The notes beneath the pieces were generated by a model. The model did no database searches. It was not told the origin of the DNA and saw only the letters and a list, made by a program, of their open reading frames with translations. A program made the position numbers and the translations under genes. DNA of 31,321 nucleotides from JAZDLC01 sp043802345 (lineage in GTDB: Bacteria > Planctomycetota > B15-G4 > JADJEK01). This document shows positions 16,599-24,298 of this stretch, piece by piece (the stretch's first letter is position 1; each line of letters begins with the position of its first letter). Where the stretch lies: assembly GCA_043802345.1 (NCBI GenBank), contig JAZDLC010000177.1, positions 1 through 31,321 on the forward strand, written 5' to 3'.

Positions 16599-17519
16599 TT
16601 GGAAGCTCCGATCCGCGACGACCCTGGCGCAGTGCCCGACGTGACCTTCCCGGAGCCGGTCGGCGGCTACGGCCACCTGGACCTGGGAATCCCGGCCTCC
16701 CGGGTGGAGTCGGAGCAGTTGGCGGAGATGAAGAGGCGCATCGAAACCGGCGACTTCGACCTGCCGCACATGCCGTCCACGAGCATCACGATCCTGAAGC
16801 TCTCCAGCGATCCCACCGTCGACGTCGAGGACATCGCCCGGGTCCTGGAGACCGATCCGGTGCTCTCCGCCGAGATACTCAGGACCGCCAATTCGGTCAT
16901 GTTTGGAGGCGCCAGGGCCGCGGACACCCTGCAGCAGGCCGTGATCCGGCTCGGGCTGCGGCAGGTCCGGGCGCTGGTTCTCGCGCTCTCCATGAAGAGC
17001 GTGATCTTCCGGTCGAGGACGCTGATGCCGGTGGCCCGGGAGGTCTGGCGCCAGTCCTTCTCCATGGGCGTCATCGCGCGACAACTGTCCGGGCCGCTGG
17101 GATTCGAGCCGGACCGGGGGTTCTTGATCGGCCAGCTCCATGACATCGGGAAGATCCCACTGCTGGAGATCCTCCGGGAGGTGGTCAAAGGAGATCCTGT
17201 CGCGGAGCGGGGATTGATCGGCCGGGCGTTCGGGGAGCTTCATGAACTCGCGGGGGCGTCCATGGCGGCGAGTTGGAACCTCCCAAACGAGATCTGCTCG
17301 GTGGCGGGGAGCCACCATCGGTTCCGGGAGAACCTGGAACATCCCAAGGCCGCGGCCCTCGCCAACCTGGTGCACCAGATCGACCTGCAACTCTCCGTGG
17401 GTGACGAGTCGGAATTCTGGGATCTGCGTCTGGGTGATGAGTGGAAGTGCCTGGGGGTCTCGTTCGAGGAGCGTCGCACGCTGCTCACGGGGTGCGTGGG
17501 GGCGTTCGTCCGGGAATAG
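16599..17519 (+). CDS. HDOD-domain signalling protein
   Basis: A 306-residue cytoplasmic protein. The start is taken as TTG 16599 because GAGGAAA at 16583-16589 is correctly spaced; a later in-frame GTG near 16632 is possible, and the open frame runs further upstream over the antiporter gene without coding sense. After about 60 variable residues an HDOD domain covers most of the protein: DLPHMPSTSITILKLSSDP, VLETDPVLSAEILRTANS, a glycine-rich turn, AVIRLGLRQVRALVLALSM, then LIGQLHDIGKIPLLEIL (His181-Asp182) and a later H-rich SVAGSHHRF. HDOD proteins are linked to signal transduction, often as catalytically inactive relatives of HD-GYP. It is followed by a receiver gene, suggesting a joint pathway. 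Confidence 0.88.
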   Translation: MEAPIRDDPGAVPDVTFPEPVGGYGHLDLGIPASRVESEQLAEMKRRIETGDFDLPHMPSTSITILKLSSDPTVDVEDIARVLETDPVLSAEILRTANSVMFGGARAADTLQQAVIRLGLRQVRALVLALSMKSVIFRSRTLMPVAREVWRQSFSMGVIARQLSGPLGFEPDRGFLIGQLHDIGKIPLLEILREVVKGDPVAERGLIGRAFGELHELAGASMAASWNLPNEICSVAGSHHRFRENLEHPKAAALANLVHQIDLQLSVGDESEFWDLRLGDEWKCLGVSFEERRTLLTGCVGAFVRE

Positions 17520-17659
17520 GGGGCCCGCGCCGGGGCGGATTCCCCGTTGGGCGGAATTCGTTCTTCATTGGGGCTGTTTCAAATCCGAAGAACCTTGTCG
17601 GCAACCGTTCTCCCGCTGAATCTCCACCCATCGATCTGACACCCAGGAGCGCGACCAGC

Positions 17660-18133
17660 ATGACCCGCGAATGCCGTGTGCAAAGCAGGGCGGTTTCCAC
17701 CGCCGAGCCCGCCGATCCGATTCTTCCGAATGGGGAGAAGACGGAAAAAAGGCGCCTCAAGGTCCTGATTGTCGAGGACGAGGCGGACCTGGGGCTGGTG
17801 CTCTCCATTCGGTTGCGGAACGCCGGCTATGACGTTGCGGTCGCCAACAACGGGGAGGAGGGGGTGGAACTGGCCGTGCGGGACGAGCCGGACGCGATCG
17901 TCCTGGACCTGGGCCTTCCCGACCTGGACGGAGCCGGAGTCATCCGCGTCCTGCGCACGGTCAAGATGACGAGGGATACTCCGATCATCATTCTCACGGG
18001 CCGGGAGACCGAGGATGTGGCGCAATTGGTCGAGGGGTGGGACGTGGTGCGGCGGATCATTCGGAAGCCGATCTCGGGCAAGACCCTTGCTCGCGTCCTC
18101 GACAGCGTGCTGGGACGGGACGAGGCGCCGTGA
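17660..18133 (+). CDS. Stand-alone response-regulator receiver protein
   Basis: A 157-residue protein from ATG 17660, with AGGAG at 17645-17649. About 30 variable residues precede a complete CheY-like receiver: LKVLIVEDEADLG with the acidic pair, phosphoacceptor Asp83 in AIVLDLGLPDLDG, Thr in IIILTG and the conserved Lys in IIRKPIS. No output domain follows, so signalling is by protein contact or phosphotransfer. It lies 140 bases after the HDOD gene on the same strand and before a broken receiver gene. It could be a partner for an orphan hybrid kinase such as the one at 5335-8187, but nothing in the sequence proves that. Confidence 0.92.
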   Translation: MTRECRVQSRAVSTAEPADPILPNGEKTEKRRLKVLIVEDEADLGLVLSIRLRNAGYDVAVANNGEEGVELAVRDEPDAIVLDLGLPDLDGAGVIRVLRTVKMTRDTPIIILTGRETEDVAQLVEGWDVVRRIIRKPISGKTLARVLDSVLGRDEAP

Positions 18134-18190
18134 CTTACAGGGGGGGCGCATGAGGCCGGGAAGGGAAGAAGAGCGGCGAATGACGCGGCC

Positions 18191-18577
18191 ATGACGGGCG
18201 AGCGAACAGGAGTTCTGGAGACGGCGATCGTCATCGACGACTGCCCGGAGGACGCGGAGATCCTGAGGCGCTATCTGCGGAAGGCCCTGGGGACTGACGT
18301 CAACGTCAAGCATTTCTCCGACTGAGGCTCCGGTCTGGCCGCCCTGGCAAGGGACCCGTCCGCGGTGCTTTTCTTGGACCTGGAGGTGGGCCTCGAGGAT
18401 GGCGCCAGCGTGCTGAAGAGCCTGCGGGCCGCGGGTGACCGGCGTGTCATCCTCGTCGTCAGCGGGGAAGAGGGAAGGGCCGAGGAAGTCCTCGCGGCGG
18501 GGGCGGACCGGTTCCTCTCCAAGCAGCGGCTCACGCCGGCCCTTCTGGAAGCGACCCTGGGAGAGTTACTGGCCTGA
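18191..18577 (+). pseudogene. Receiver-domain gene interrupted by an in-frame TGA
   Basis: From ATG 18191 the frame reads as a receiver: TAIVIDDCPEDAEILRRYL with the acidic pair at codons 16-17. A TGA at 18323-18325 (codon 45) interrupts it. Beyond it, in the same frame with no shift, the domain continues: GSGLAALARD, VLFLDLEVGLEDGASVL with the phosphoacceptor Asp at codon 63, VILVVSGEEGRAEE and FLSKQ, ending at TGA 18575-18577. One nonsense change (for example GGA to TGA) explains the break. Both halves remain well conserved, so the change is recent, a sequencing or assembly error, or read through. The start has only a weak ribosome-binding site. TGA serves as a normal stop for many genes in this window. 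Confidence 0.8.
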
Positions 18578-18600
18578 GGAGCATGTTCCCGTGAGGGGAT

Positions 18601-18690
18601 TTCTCTCGCCAAGCCGCCAAGATCGCCAAGGAGTTTCTTCTCATCCGATTCTCTGCGCCCTCTGCCCCTCTCTGAGAGTCATTTCCTCCC
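18601..18690. repeat. Degenerate intergenic repeat with CGCCAAG and CTCTGC units
   Basis: Three copies of CGCCAAG occur at 18607, 18615 and 18624 with 8-9 base periodicity, followed after TTTCTTCTC by a second block with CTCTGC at 18651 and again at 18660 ending in CTCTGAGAG. The two blocks together resemble dispersed intergenic elements that I recall from many environmental bacterial genomes. This 202-base gap (18578-18779) lies between a broken gene and the end of a minus-strand gene and has no coding sense that I can see. Confidence 0.5.
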
Positions 18691-18779
18691 TGATGGAGTC
18701 ATGGAATGAACGCGAGTCGGCATCTGTCCCGTTTTCTCCTCTGCCGACAGCCCCCTGCTCCTGTCCGGCGCCGTACGGG

Positions 18780-20135
18780 TCATACTCCGAGCCGGTACAC
18801 CCGGCCAGGATCTCGAGGGCCCTGCCCGATCTCGACCACGAATCCTCGATCGACGAGCCGGCGCATCCTCGTGCGGATGGTCCTGGGAGTGACGCCGATC
18901 TGCTCGGCGATGACGGAGGTCGAGAGGGAACGGCCGCCCGCCAGCAGGGCGAGGATCTCCTCGTCGGTCGGGTCGCCGGGAGCACGACTCTCTGATCGCG
19001 TCGCGTCGATCGTGACGCGGAAGCCGGTCCCGACTTCCTCGAGCTGCGGGACCGACAGACCCGCCTCCTCGCAGGCACGGCTCATCCGCTGGATTCCGCT
19101 GCCCCAGAGCTCGATCAGTCCGAGTTCATGGAAGACGCGCCCGAGCACGCGGTTGCGCAGTTTCGAGGCGCCCCGTCTGATGTCCTCGATGGTGAGGCCG
19201 AACGGGAGCAGCCCCGGGTTCTCGATCTCGATACGGCCTTCGAATAGGGCGATGCGGATCGGCGATCCCTTCTGCGAGTAGTCGGCATGGACGACGGAAT
19301 TGACGATCGCCTCGCGCAGGGCGACCGTTGGGTACAGGGGAACATCCTTGCGCCTCGATCCCGTGATGCGCATGCCGACGTTGCTGTGCTTCTGGACGAA
19401 CTCGAGTGCATCGTCAACGGCCTGGACCGGATCCGACAGGATCTCTGCCCGATCGATGATCCGCGCCCGGTCAATGCCGCCAAAGCGGGCGGCGCGAATC
19501 CTGGCATCCGGGAACTCCGAGAGACGCTGATCACCGAAGAGGAGAAGCCCTCCCACGGTCGGCACGAGACGGCCATCCGCGCGCACGACGAGACTCAGCT
19601 TCTCCAGGTCGCGTGACCCGATCTTCCTGAGGTCGCCGAACCGCTGCTGCGCGAGTTCCCGGCTGACTCGCTTCTCGGGCAGGTGAAGAAGAGGCTGTTC
19701 GTCGAAGGTGATGTTCTTCGTGGTTCTCTCCAACTCCGCGAGTATCTCGGATGAGGCGCGCCGATTCGTCGAGCCGATCCGAATGCAGGCGCCGTCTTCA
19801 CGCCCCTTGCTGCGCAGGTAGTACGGGCGAAGCGGTCCCGGAAAGACTGTCACCACCAGGAGATGCTTGCCGCGGTGGGAGGTGACCTCGACTTCGGGCT
19901 GGACGTGAGGCCGGATGCCATCGGAGCAGAGATTGATGATGCGTTCCTCGAGGTCGAGGGGGTCGTCGACACCGACGATGCGGCGCGTTCGATCCTCGAT
20001 CCCGATGAGGAGGATCCCACCGGCCGTGTTGGCGAAGGCGCAAACGGTCCGCAGGATCGGGGCGGGCGACGACGCATCCCGTTTGTGCTCGAGGGTTTTG
20101 CCCTCGATCCGGGAGAGCAGATTCTCGATGTCCAT
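18780..20135 (-). CDS. AlbA/Schlafen-type ATP-binding regulator with C-terminal winged helix
   Basis: A 451-residue protein, ATG at 20135-20133. Residues about 10-125 match the AlbA_2 (Schlafen-like, divergent) domain: LEHKRDASSPAPILRTVCAFANTAGG in pieces and ILLIGIEDRTRRIVGVDDP. The middle shows the HATPase_c_4 pattern of these putative regulators: REAIVNSVVHADYSQKGSPI, IEIENPGLLPFG, LRNRVLGRVFHELGLIE and WGSGIQRM. Residues about 385-451 form a winged helix (SVIAEQIGVTPRTIRTRMRRLVDRGFV). Such proteins are usually annotated as transcriptional regulators or ATP-dependent helicase-like proteins; their targets are mostly unknown. The upstream region holds a strong hairpin and a direct repeat but no clear ribosome-binding site. 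Confidence 0.9.
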   Translation of the reverse strand: MDIENLLSRIEGKTLEHKRDASSPAPILRTVCAFANTAGGILLIGIEDRTRRIVGVDDPLDLEERIINLCSDGIRPHVQPEVEVTSHRGKHLLVVTVFPGPLRPYYLRSKGREDGACIRIGSTNRRASSEILAELERTTKNITFDEQPLLHLPEKRVSRELAQQRFGDLRKIGSRDLEKLSLVVRADGRLVPTVGGLLLFGDQRLSEFPDARIRAARFGGIDRARIIDRAEILSDPVQAVDDALEFVQKHSNVGMRITGSRRKDVPLYPTVALREAIVNSVVHADYSQKGSPIRIALFEGRIEIENPGLLPFGLTIEDIRRGASKLRNRVLGRVFHELGLIELWGSGIQRMSRACEEAGLSVPQLEEVGTGFRVTIDATRSESRAPGDPTDEEILALLAGGRSLSTSVIAEQIGVTPRTIRTRMRRLVDRGFVVEIGQGPRDPGRVYRLGV

Positions 20136-20137
20136 AG

Positions 20138-20156
20138 CTAGGAAATCTACTAGGAA
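20138..20156. promoter_or_regulatory. Direct repeat CTAGGAA x2 next to the regulator start codon
   Basis: CTAGGAA occurs at 20138-20144 and again at 20150-20156, exactly 12 bases apart, between the start codon of the minus-strand regulator (20135) and the hairpin at 20157. On the coding strand this reads TTCCTAG twice where a ribosome-binding site would be expected. It may be an operator for autoregulation by the winged helix; that is inference. Confidence 0.4.
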
Positions 20157-20185
20157 GAGCTCGGAAGCGCAAGCCTTCCGAGCTC
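20157..20185. repeat. Perfect 11-bp inverted repeat (hairpin)
   Basis: GAGCTCGGAAG (20157-20167) and CTTCCGAGCTC (20175-20185) are exact reverse complements separated by CGCAAGC. The stem starts 22 bases upstream of the regulator's ATG, on the far side from the Dus gene's stop at 20365. No T-run follows on either strand, so a simple intrinsic terminator is unlikely; an operator or 5'-leader structure fits better. The remaining 179 bases up to the Dus stop show nothing I recognise. Confidence 0.65.
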
Positions 20186-20364
20186 GGCGTCCGAGTGACC
20201 CGCACTGTGCCGTGACAAAAACCCACCAGATTCGCCGCCCCCACCGTTGGCAGTTGGTGGTAGCTGTCGCGGCACCGTACCTGATGGCAGGATCCGCTGC
20301 GGCGCGCGCAGGCCTCCGTCTCCGCGGCCAGCGGCCCCTTCATGCTCTTCATGGTGTGAAAACC

Positions 20365-21399
20365 CTACGCGCAGGGCACGGCAGGAAACGGCTCACCCGC
20401 ATCCGCCTCCCCCAGGACGATCGCCGCGATCCGCTCGTGGGCCGGTGCATCGCTCCGCTGCAGGAGACCTTCCAGCGTGAAAGGATCCGCCTCGCTCGGG
20501 AGCCGGGTCTGCAGCAGGGGGTGTGAATATTCCTCGGTGCGGTACTCCTCCTCCGGGAGCGGGCGGTAGCGGCAGAAGAAGTCGAGGTGCCAGAGCAGGA
20601 ACTTGCGCACCTGTTTCAGTCCGTATTCGTCGCGGCCGAAATACTCGAAGCCGAGTTCCGTGTAGCGGCGGAGCAGGTCGAGCCTCTCCTCCGCGGTCAG
20701 AAAGATCGACCGGCCCTCGCGAGCTTCCCGGAAGATCCACGGCTTGATCAGAGCCCCCCGGGCGAACATCACCGCGTCGCAGCCGGAGCTCTCCCAGCGG
20801 TCCTTGATTTCCCAGTGGGTCAACAGGTCGCCGTTGCCGATCACCGGAATGGAGAGGCTCTCCTTCAACTGGCGCACCAGATCCCAGTCGGCGGCGCGCG
20901 AGTAGCGCTGCTCCCGGGTCCTGCCGTGCAGGGTGATGGCAGAGGCGCCCTCCTCCTCGGCGATGCGGCCGATCTCCAGGAAGTTCAGTTTCGACTCGTG
21001 GAAGCCGGCGCGGACCTTGACCGTGATCGGGATCGTGACCGCTCTTCGGAGCGCGCCGACCAGGCGGGCGAGCTTCTGCGGCTGGCGGAGAAGCTGGGCG
21101 CCCAGACCCTTCCTCACGAACTGGTCGATCGGACAGGCGCAGTTGAGGTCGATAAAATCGGACCCCATCTGTTCGGCTCGGTCCGCCGCCGGCGCCAGGG
21201 TCTCCGGATCGCGGGCCGCGAGCTGGGCGCCGAACGGATGATCGTCCGGATGCGTCCGCAGAAGCGCCAGCTCCCCCCTGCGTCCCTGGTTCACCTTGCG
21301 GGCCACGGCCATCTCGCCGCAGGTCACCTCGGCTCCGAACTCCCGGCAGAGGAGACGAAACGGCGTGTTCGACCCCATGGTCATGGGAGCCAGGATCAG
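20365..21399 (-). CDS. tRNA-dihydrouridine synthase, Dus3-like
   Basis: An FMN-dependent enzyme reducing uridine to dihydrouridine in tRNA. The family's first strand (LILAPM) is encoded just upstream of the first ATG (21384), but between it and the upstream in-frame stop (21462-21460) there is no ATG, GTG or TTG. CTG 21399 would give MILAPMTMGSNTPFR; ATC 21414 and CTG 21450 are other options. Further motifs: CGEMAVARK, DFIDLNCACPID with the catalytic Cys, IPITVKVRAGF, AITLHGRTREQRYS, IPVIGNGD and DAVMFARGALIKPWIF. The form of the NCACPID loop and the C-terminal region with FRDEYGLKQVRKFLLWHLDFF-like sequence recall Dus3 rather than DusA/B/C; this is a judgement from memory. The gene follows the ferredoxin gene with almost no gap, so the two are cotranscribed. 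Confidence 0.88.
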   Translation of the reverse strand: MILAPMTMGSNTPFRLLCREFGAEVTCGEMAVARKVNQGRRGELALLRTHPDDHPFGAQLAARDPETLAPAADRAEQMGSDFIDLNCACPIDQFVRKGLGAQLLRQPQKLARLVGALRRAVTIPITVKVRAGFHESKLNFLEIGRIAEEEGASAITLHGRTREQRYSRAADWDLVRQLKESLSIPVIGNGDLLTHWEIKDRWESSGCDAVMFARGALIKPWIFREAREGRSIFLTAEERLDLLRRYTELGFEYFGRDEYGLKQVRKFLLWHLDFFCRYRPLPEEEYRTEEYSHPLLQTRLPSEADPFTLEGLLQRSDAPAHERIAAIVLGEADAGEPFPAVPCA

Positions 21400-21415
21400 C
21401 TTCTGCCGGAGGATC

Positions 21416-21718
21416 TCACTGAAGTTCTGGATCGTCCGGCTCCGGTTCAGCCAGGGGAGTCATCGACTCGGTGATGACCGGGTACTTCCTGGAGGCGACC
21501 AGGTTCATCTCGATCGACTCTTCCTGCCCCGCGGGCACGTCGGTGTCGGCATAGATCGCCTCGACCGGGCAAGCGGGTAGGCACGCTCCGCAGTCGATGC
21601 AGACTTCCGGATCGATCACCAGCCGGTCCGGAAGGACGTGAAAGCACTCGACCGGGCAGACCTCCACACAGTCGGTGAAGCGGCATCCGATACAGGCTTC
21701 GGTCACGACATGCGTCAC
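21416..21718 (-). CDS. fdxA: Seven-iron ferredoxin (3Fe-4S/4Fe-4S)
   Basis: A 100-residue cytoplasmic electron carrier. Start at GTG 21718: GGAGAG lies about 6 bases upstream on the minus strand; the frame extends to 21808 but the added residues are not ferredoxin-like. The N-terminal motif EACIGCRFTDCVEVCPVECF (Cys9, 12, 17, 21, 25) and the second motif CIDCGACLPACPVEAI follow the pattern of Azotobacter FdI-type ferredoxins, with one 3Fe-4S and one 4Fe-4S cluster. The C-terminal tail (EMNLVASRKYPVITE) is also typical of that family. The stop lies immediately before the Dus coding region; a joint operon is clear, a functional link (electron supply to Dus) is speculative. Confidence 0.92.
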   Translation of the reverse strand: MTHVVTEACIGCRFTDCVEVCPVECFHVLPDRLVIDPEVCIDCGACLPACPVEAIYADTDVPAGQEESIEMNLVASRKYPVITESMTPLAEPEPDDPELQ

Positions 21719-21814
21719 GGGTTCTCTCCAGAGGGGGTCGAGGGTAAGGGAGCCGGGGAGGATCCGTATCTGATTTCGCCGGCCAAACGGGGGGGAGGCG
21801 CCGGGCATGGATGC

Positions 21815-21886
21815 CGTACTCGTACTCGTACTCGAATCGTGGAAGGCCGACCTGCGTGGGAGGGCTCGAGTACGAATACGAGCACG
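21815..21886. repeat. GTACTC/GAGTAC hexamer array forming an imperfect inverted repeat
   Basis: Left arm 21815-21836 contains three tandem CGTACT/CGTACTC units; right arm 21865-21886 contains CGAGTACGAATACGAG. The arms are complementary at 19 of 22 positions, with a 28-base spacer. All three mismatches are transitions, as expected from decay of a once-perfect array. It sits in the 256-base gap between the divergent ferredoxin and SSP411-type genes and may be a mobile or slippage-generated element. No transposase is nearby. Confidence 0.75.
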
Positions 21887-21974
21887 GGAAGATCCGCGCC
21901 CGCCGCGGAGGATTCACAGGCAAGTAGGCCGGAGAAACCATGCACCCCACCGCACCGGCGCTACTCAAGCAGAC

Positions 21975-24119
21975 ATGGAACCCTCTCCCTACGAGGCTGC
22001 GGCAGCCATCCCAATCCTCTGCTTCGTCTTCCCGTTCCTGCTCTCGATGCTCTCCTTCGCCCAGGAATGGCAGGAGGGTGGGGAGCAGGCTCCGGGCTGG
22101 ACCAATCGCCTGGCGCATGAGAAGTCGGTCTATCTCCAGCAGCACGCCCACAACCCGGTCAACTGGTACCCCTGGGGAACGGAGGCATTCGAGAAGGCGA
22201 AGTCGCGAAACCTCCCGATCTTCCTTTCGATCGGGTACTCCACGTGCCACTGGTGCCACGTCATGGAGCGGGAGTCGTTCGAGAACGAGGAGATCGCCGC
22301 CTTCTTGAACCAGCATTTCGTCTGCATCAAGGTCGATCGGGAGGAGCGGCCGGACGTGGACTCGATCTACATGTCGTACGTGATGGCGAAGACCGGGAGT
22401 GGTGGCTGGCCCATGTCGGTTTTCCTCACTCCCGATCGGGTGCCTTTCTACGGCGGAACCTACTTCCCGCCGGAGGACGGTCACGGAAGACCGGGATTCG
22501 GGAGCCTGCTGATCTCCATCCACCAGGCCTGGGAATCGAATCACGCGCAGATCATGGAGCACGGAGAGCAGATCACGCACTTCCTGGAGGCGAACAACGC
22601 CGTCTATATCCAGGAAGGAGAGCTCGGATACGGGCCGCTGGATGTCGCGGTCCGACAGTACCAGGATCGGTTCGACGGCCGCTTCGGAGGCGAACTGGGG
22701 GCGCCCAAGTTCCCGGCGCCGATGATGCTGGGCCTGCTGCTCAGGCATGAACTCAGAACCGGCGACCGCCGGGCGCTCGACATGGTCACTACCACTCTCG
22801 ACCGGATGGTCGCCGGGGGGATCTACGACCATCTGGGGGGCGGTTTCTCCAGGTACTCGGTGGACGAGGCGTGGCTGGTGCCGCATTTCGAGAAGATGCT
22901 CTACGGCAACGCGCAGCTCGCCAAGGTGTATGCGGAGGCGTTTCAACGGACGGGTGAAACGCGCTATTGCAAGGTCGCCGTCGGCATTCTCGAATACCTG
23001 CTGCGCGACATGCGTCTCAAAGGAGGCGCCTTTGCCGCCGCCGAGGACGCCGATAGCGAAGGCGAGGAGGGGCTCTTCTACACCTGGACTCCGGACGAGA
23101 TGGTCGCCGCGCTGGGCGAGGAGCTTGCCCAGGTCGCGATCTCGGCCTACGGCGTGACCCCGAGCGGTCACCTGGATGGTCGTTCGGTGCTGCATCTGCC
23201 GGATCTGGCGGCGAGCGAGAATCAGGATCTGCTGGAGCAGGCACGGGAGAAGCTGTTCGAGGTGCGCTCCAGGAGAGAGCGGCCTCTGAGGGATGACAAG
23301 GTCGTTTCGGGCTGGAACGGTCTGACGATTTCAGCCTTCGCCTTCTGCGGCCGGGTCTTCGACGAGCCGCGCTATCTCGAGGCGGCGGCGGATGCGGCCG
23401 GATTCCTGCTGGAAAACCTGGTGAAGGAGGGGCTGCTGCTGCGCCGCTTCCGTCTGGGGGAGGCACGCTTCGACGGGCAGCTCAAGGACTACGCCTACGT
23501 GGTGCAGGGGCTCGTCGATCTGTACGAGGCCGATTTCGACAGCCGCTGGCTGGAGTCTGCGGCCAGCCTGAACGCCGGCATGCTCGACCGGTTCCTGGAC
23601 CCGGCGACCGGCACCTTCTTCGACACGCCGAAGGATGGCGAGGCGCTCCTGATCCGCCCCCGGGGGGCGACCGATGGGGCGCTCCCCTCCGGCACTGCCG
23701 TTGCTGTCAAGAACCTGCTCCGGCTGGCCGCGCTGACCATGGATGCGTCACTGCGGGATCGCGCCGAGGCCTGTCTGAAGGCGTACGGGAAGAGCATGCG
23801 CACCGCTCCCCTGGCGTTCGTGGAAATGCTGAGCGGCGTGGCGCTCTATCTGGAACCTCCACGTGAAGTGGCCTTCGCCGGAACCCGCGGCAGCGCGGAT
23901 CTCGAGGCGCTCGTACGCTCCTACTACTCCCGTTTCCAACCGCACCGGGTGATTGCCTTCGCGGATGCGGACGAGTCGGTGCGGGCCCTTGATGCCAGGC
24001 GCACCGAGTGGCTGGCAGGAAAGGTCGAGGTGGCGGGGCGCGCCGCGGTCTACCTGTGCGAAAACCGCACCTGCGAGGCGCCGATCACCGAGCCTGACCT
24101 CCTGCCCTCAGGCCGCTGA
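21975..24119 (+). CDS. Exported YyaL/SSP411-type thioredoxin-fold protein (DUF255)
   Basis: A 714-residue protein. ATG 21975 is chosen because a hydrophobic signal segment follows directly (IPILCFVFPFLLSMLSFAQ); the upstream open frame runs through the repeat element and is not protein-like. The DUF255 domain (about residues 40-210) shows NRLAHEKSVYLQQHAHNPVNW in pieces, IFLSIGYSTCHWCHVMERESF with the CHWC pair Cys91/Cys94, VDREERPDVD and GGWPMSVFLTPD. The C-terminal two thirds form the alpha/alpha-barrel of N-acylglucosamine 2-epimerase-like folds (GGGFSRYSVDEAWLVPHFEKMLY in pieces, AAEDADSEGEEGLFYTW, DDKVVSGWNGL). Many homologues look cytoplasmic, so export here is worth noting. The function of the family is not settled. 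The ribosome-binding site is weak. Confidence 0.88.
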   Translation: MEPSPYEAAAAIPILCFVFPFLLSMLSFAQEWQEGGEQAPGWTNRLAHEKSVYLQQHAHNPVNWYPWGTEAFEKAKSRNLPIFLSIGYSTCHWCHVMERESFENEEIAAFLNQHFVCIKVDREERPDVDSIYMSYVMAKTGSGGWPMSVFLTPDRVPFYGGTYFPPEDGHGRPGFGSLLISIHQAWESNHAQIMEHGEQITHFLEANNAVYIQEGELGYGPLDVAVRQYQDRFDGRFGGELGAPKFPAPMMLGLLLRHELRTGDRRALDMVTTTLDRMVAGGIYDHLGGGFSRYSVDEAWLVPHFEKMLYGNAQLAKVYAEAFQRTGETRYCKVAVGILEYLLRDMRLKGGAFAAAEDADSEGEEGLFYTWTPDEMVAALGEELAQVAISAYGVTPSGHLDGRSVLHLPDLAASENQDLLEQAREKLFEVRSRRERPLRDDKVVSGWNGLTISAFAFCGRVFDEPRYLEAAADAAGFLLENLVKEGLLLRRFRLGEARFDGQLKDYAYVVQGLVDLYEADFDSRWLESAASLNAGMLDRFLDPATGTFFDTPKDGEALLIRPRGATDGALPSGTAVAVKNLLRLAALTMDASLRDRAEACLKAYGKSMRTAPLAFVEMLSGVALYLEPPREVAFAGTRGSADLEALVRSYYSRFQPHRVIAFADADESVRALDARRTEWLAGKVEVAGRAAVYLCENRTCEAPITEPDLLPSGR

Positions 24120-24298
24120 GGAGAGACCGGGGCAAGCCCCTCCCGTCCCCGACCCCAGCGGTTGAGATCACACGATTTACGTGAGATTCTCGCGTCACCT
24201 TGCCGGCGATTGGCCCCTACTCCAGAGACGTGGTAATCTGCTGTCGCCGGGCGTCCGGTTGGCGCGCGGTCAGAACCATTCGCTGGAGTCCAGATCCC

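Noticed and set aside
17531..17546. CGGGG-CGGATT-CCCCG hairpin after the HDOD gene as a terminator
   Set aside because: Short stem, no T-run, and the following receiver gene could be on the same transcript.
18323..18345. TGA in the broken receiver gene as a selenocysteine codon, because GGC...GGTCTG...GCC follows
   Set aside because: The GGTCTG loop would lie only 6-8 bases after the TGA, closer than in known bacterial SECIS elements, and receivers have no use for selenocysteine here.
18780..20135. Part of a phage-defence island, since Schlafen/AlbA domains occur in some defence proteins
   Set aside because: The neighbours are housekeeping (Dus, ferredoxin) and signalling genes, and the HATPase plus winged-helix layout fits a common regulator family.
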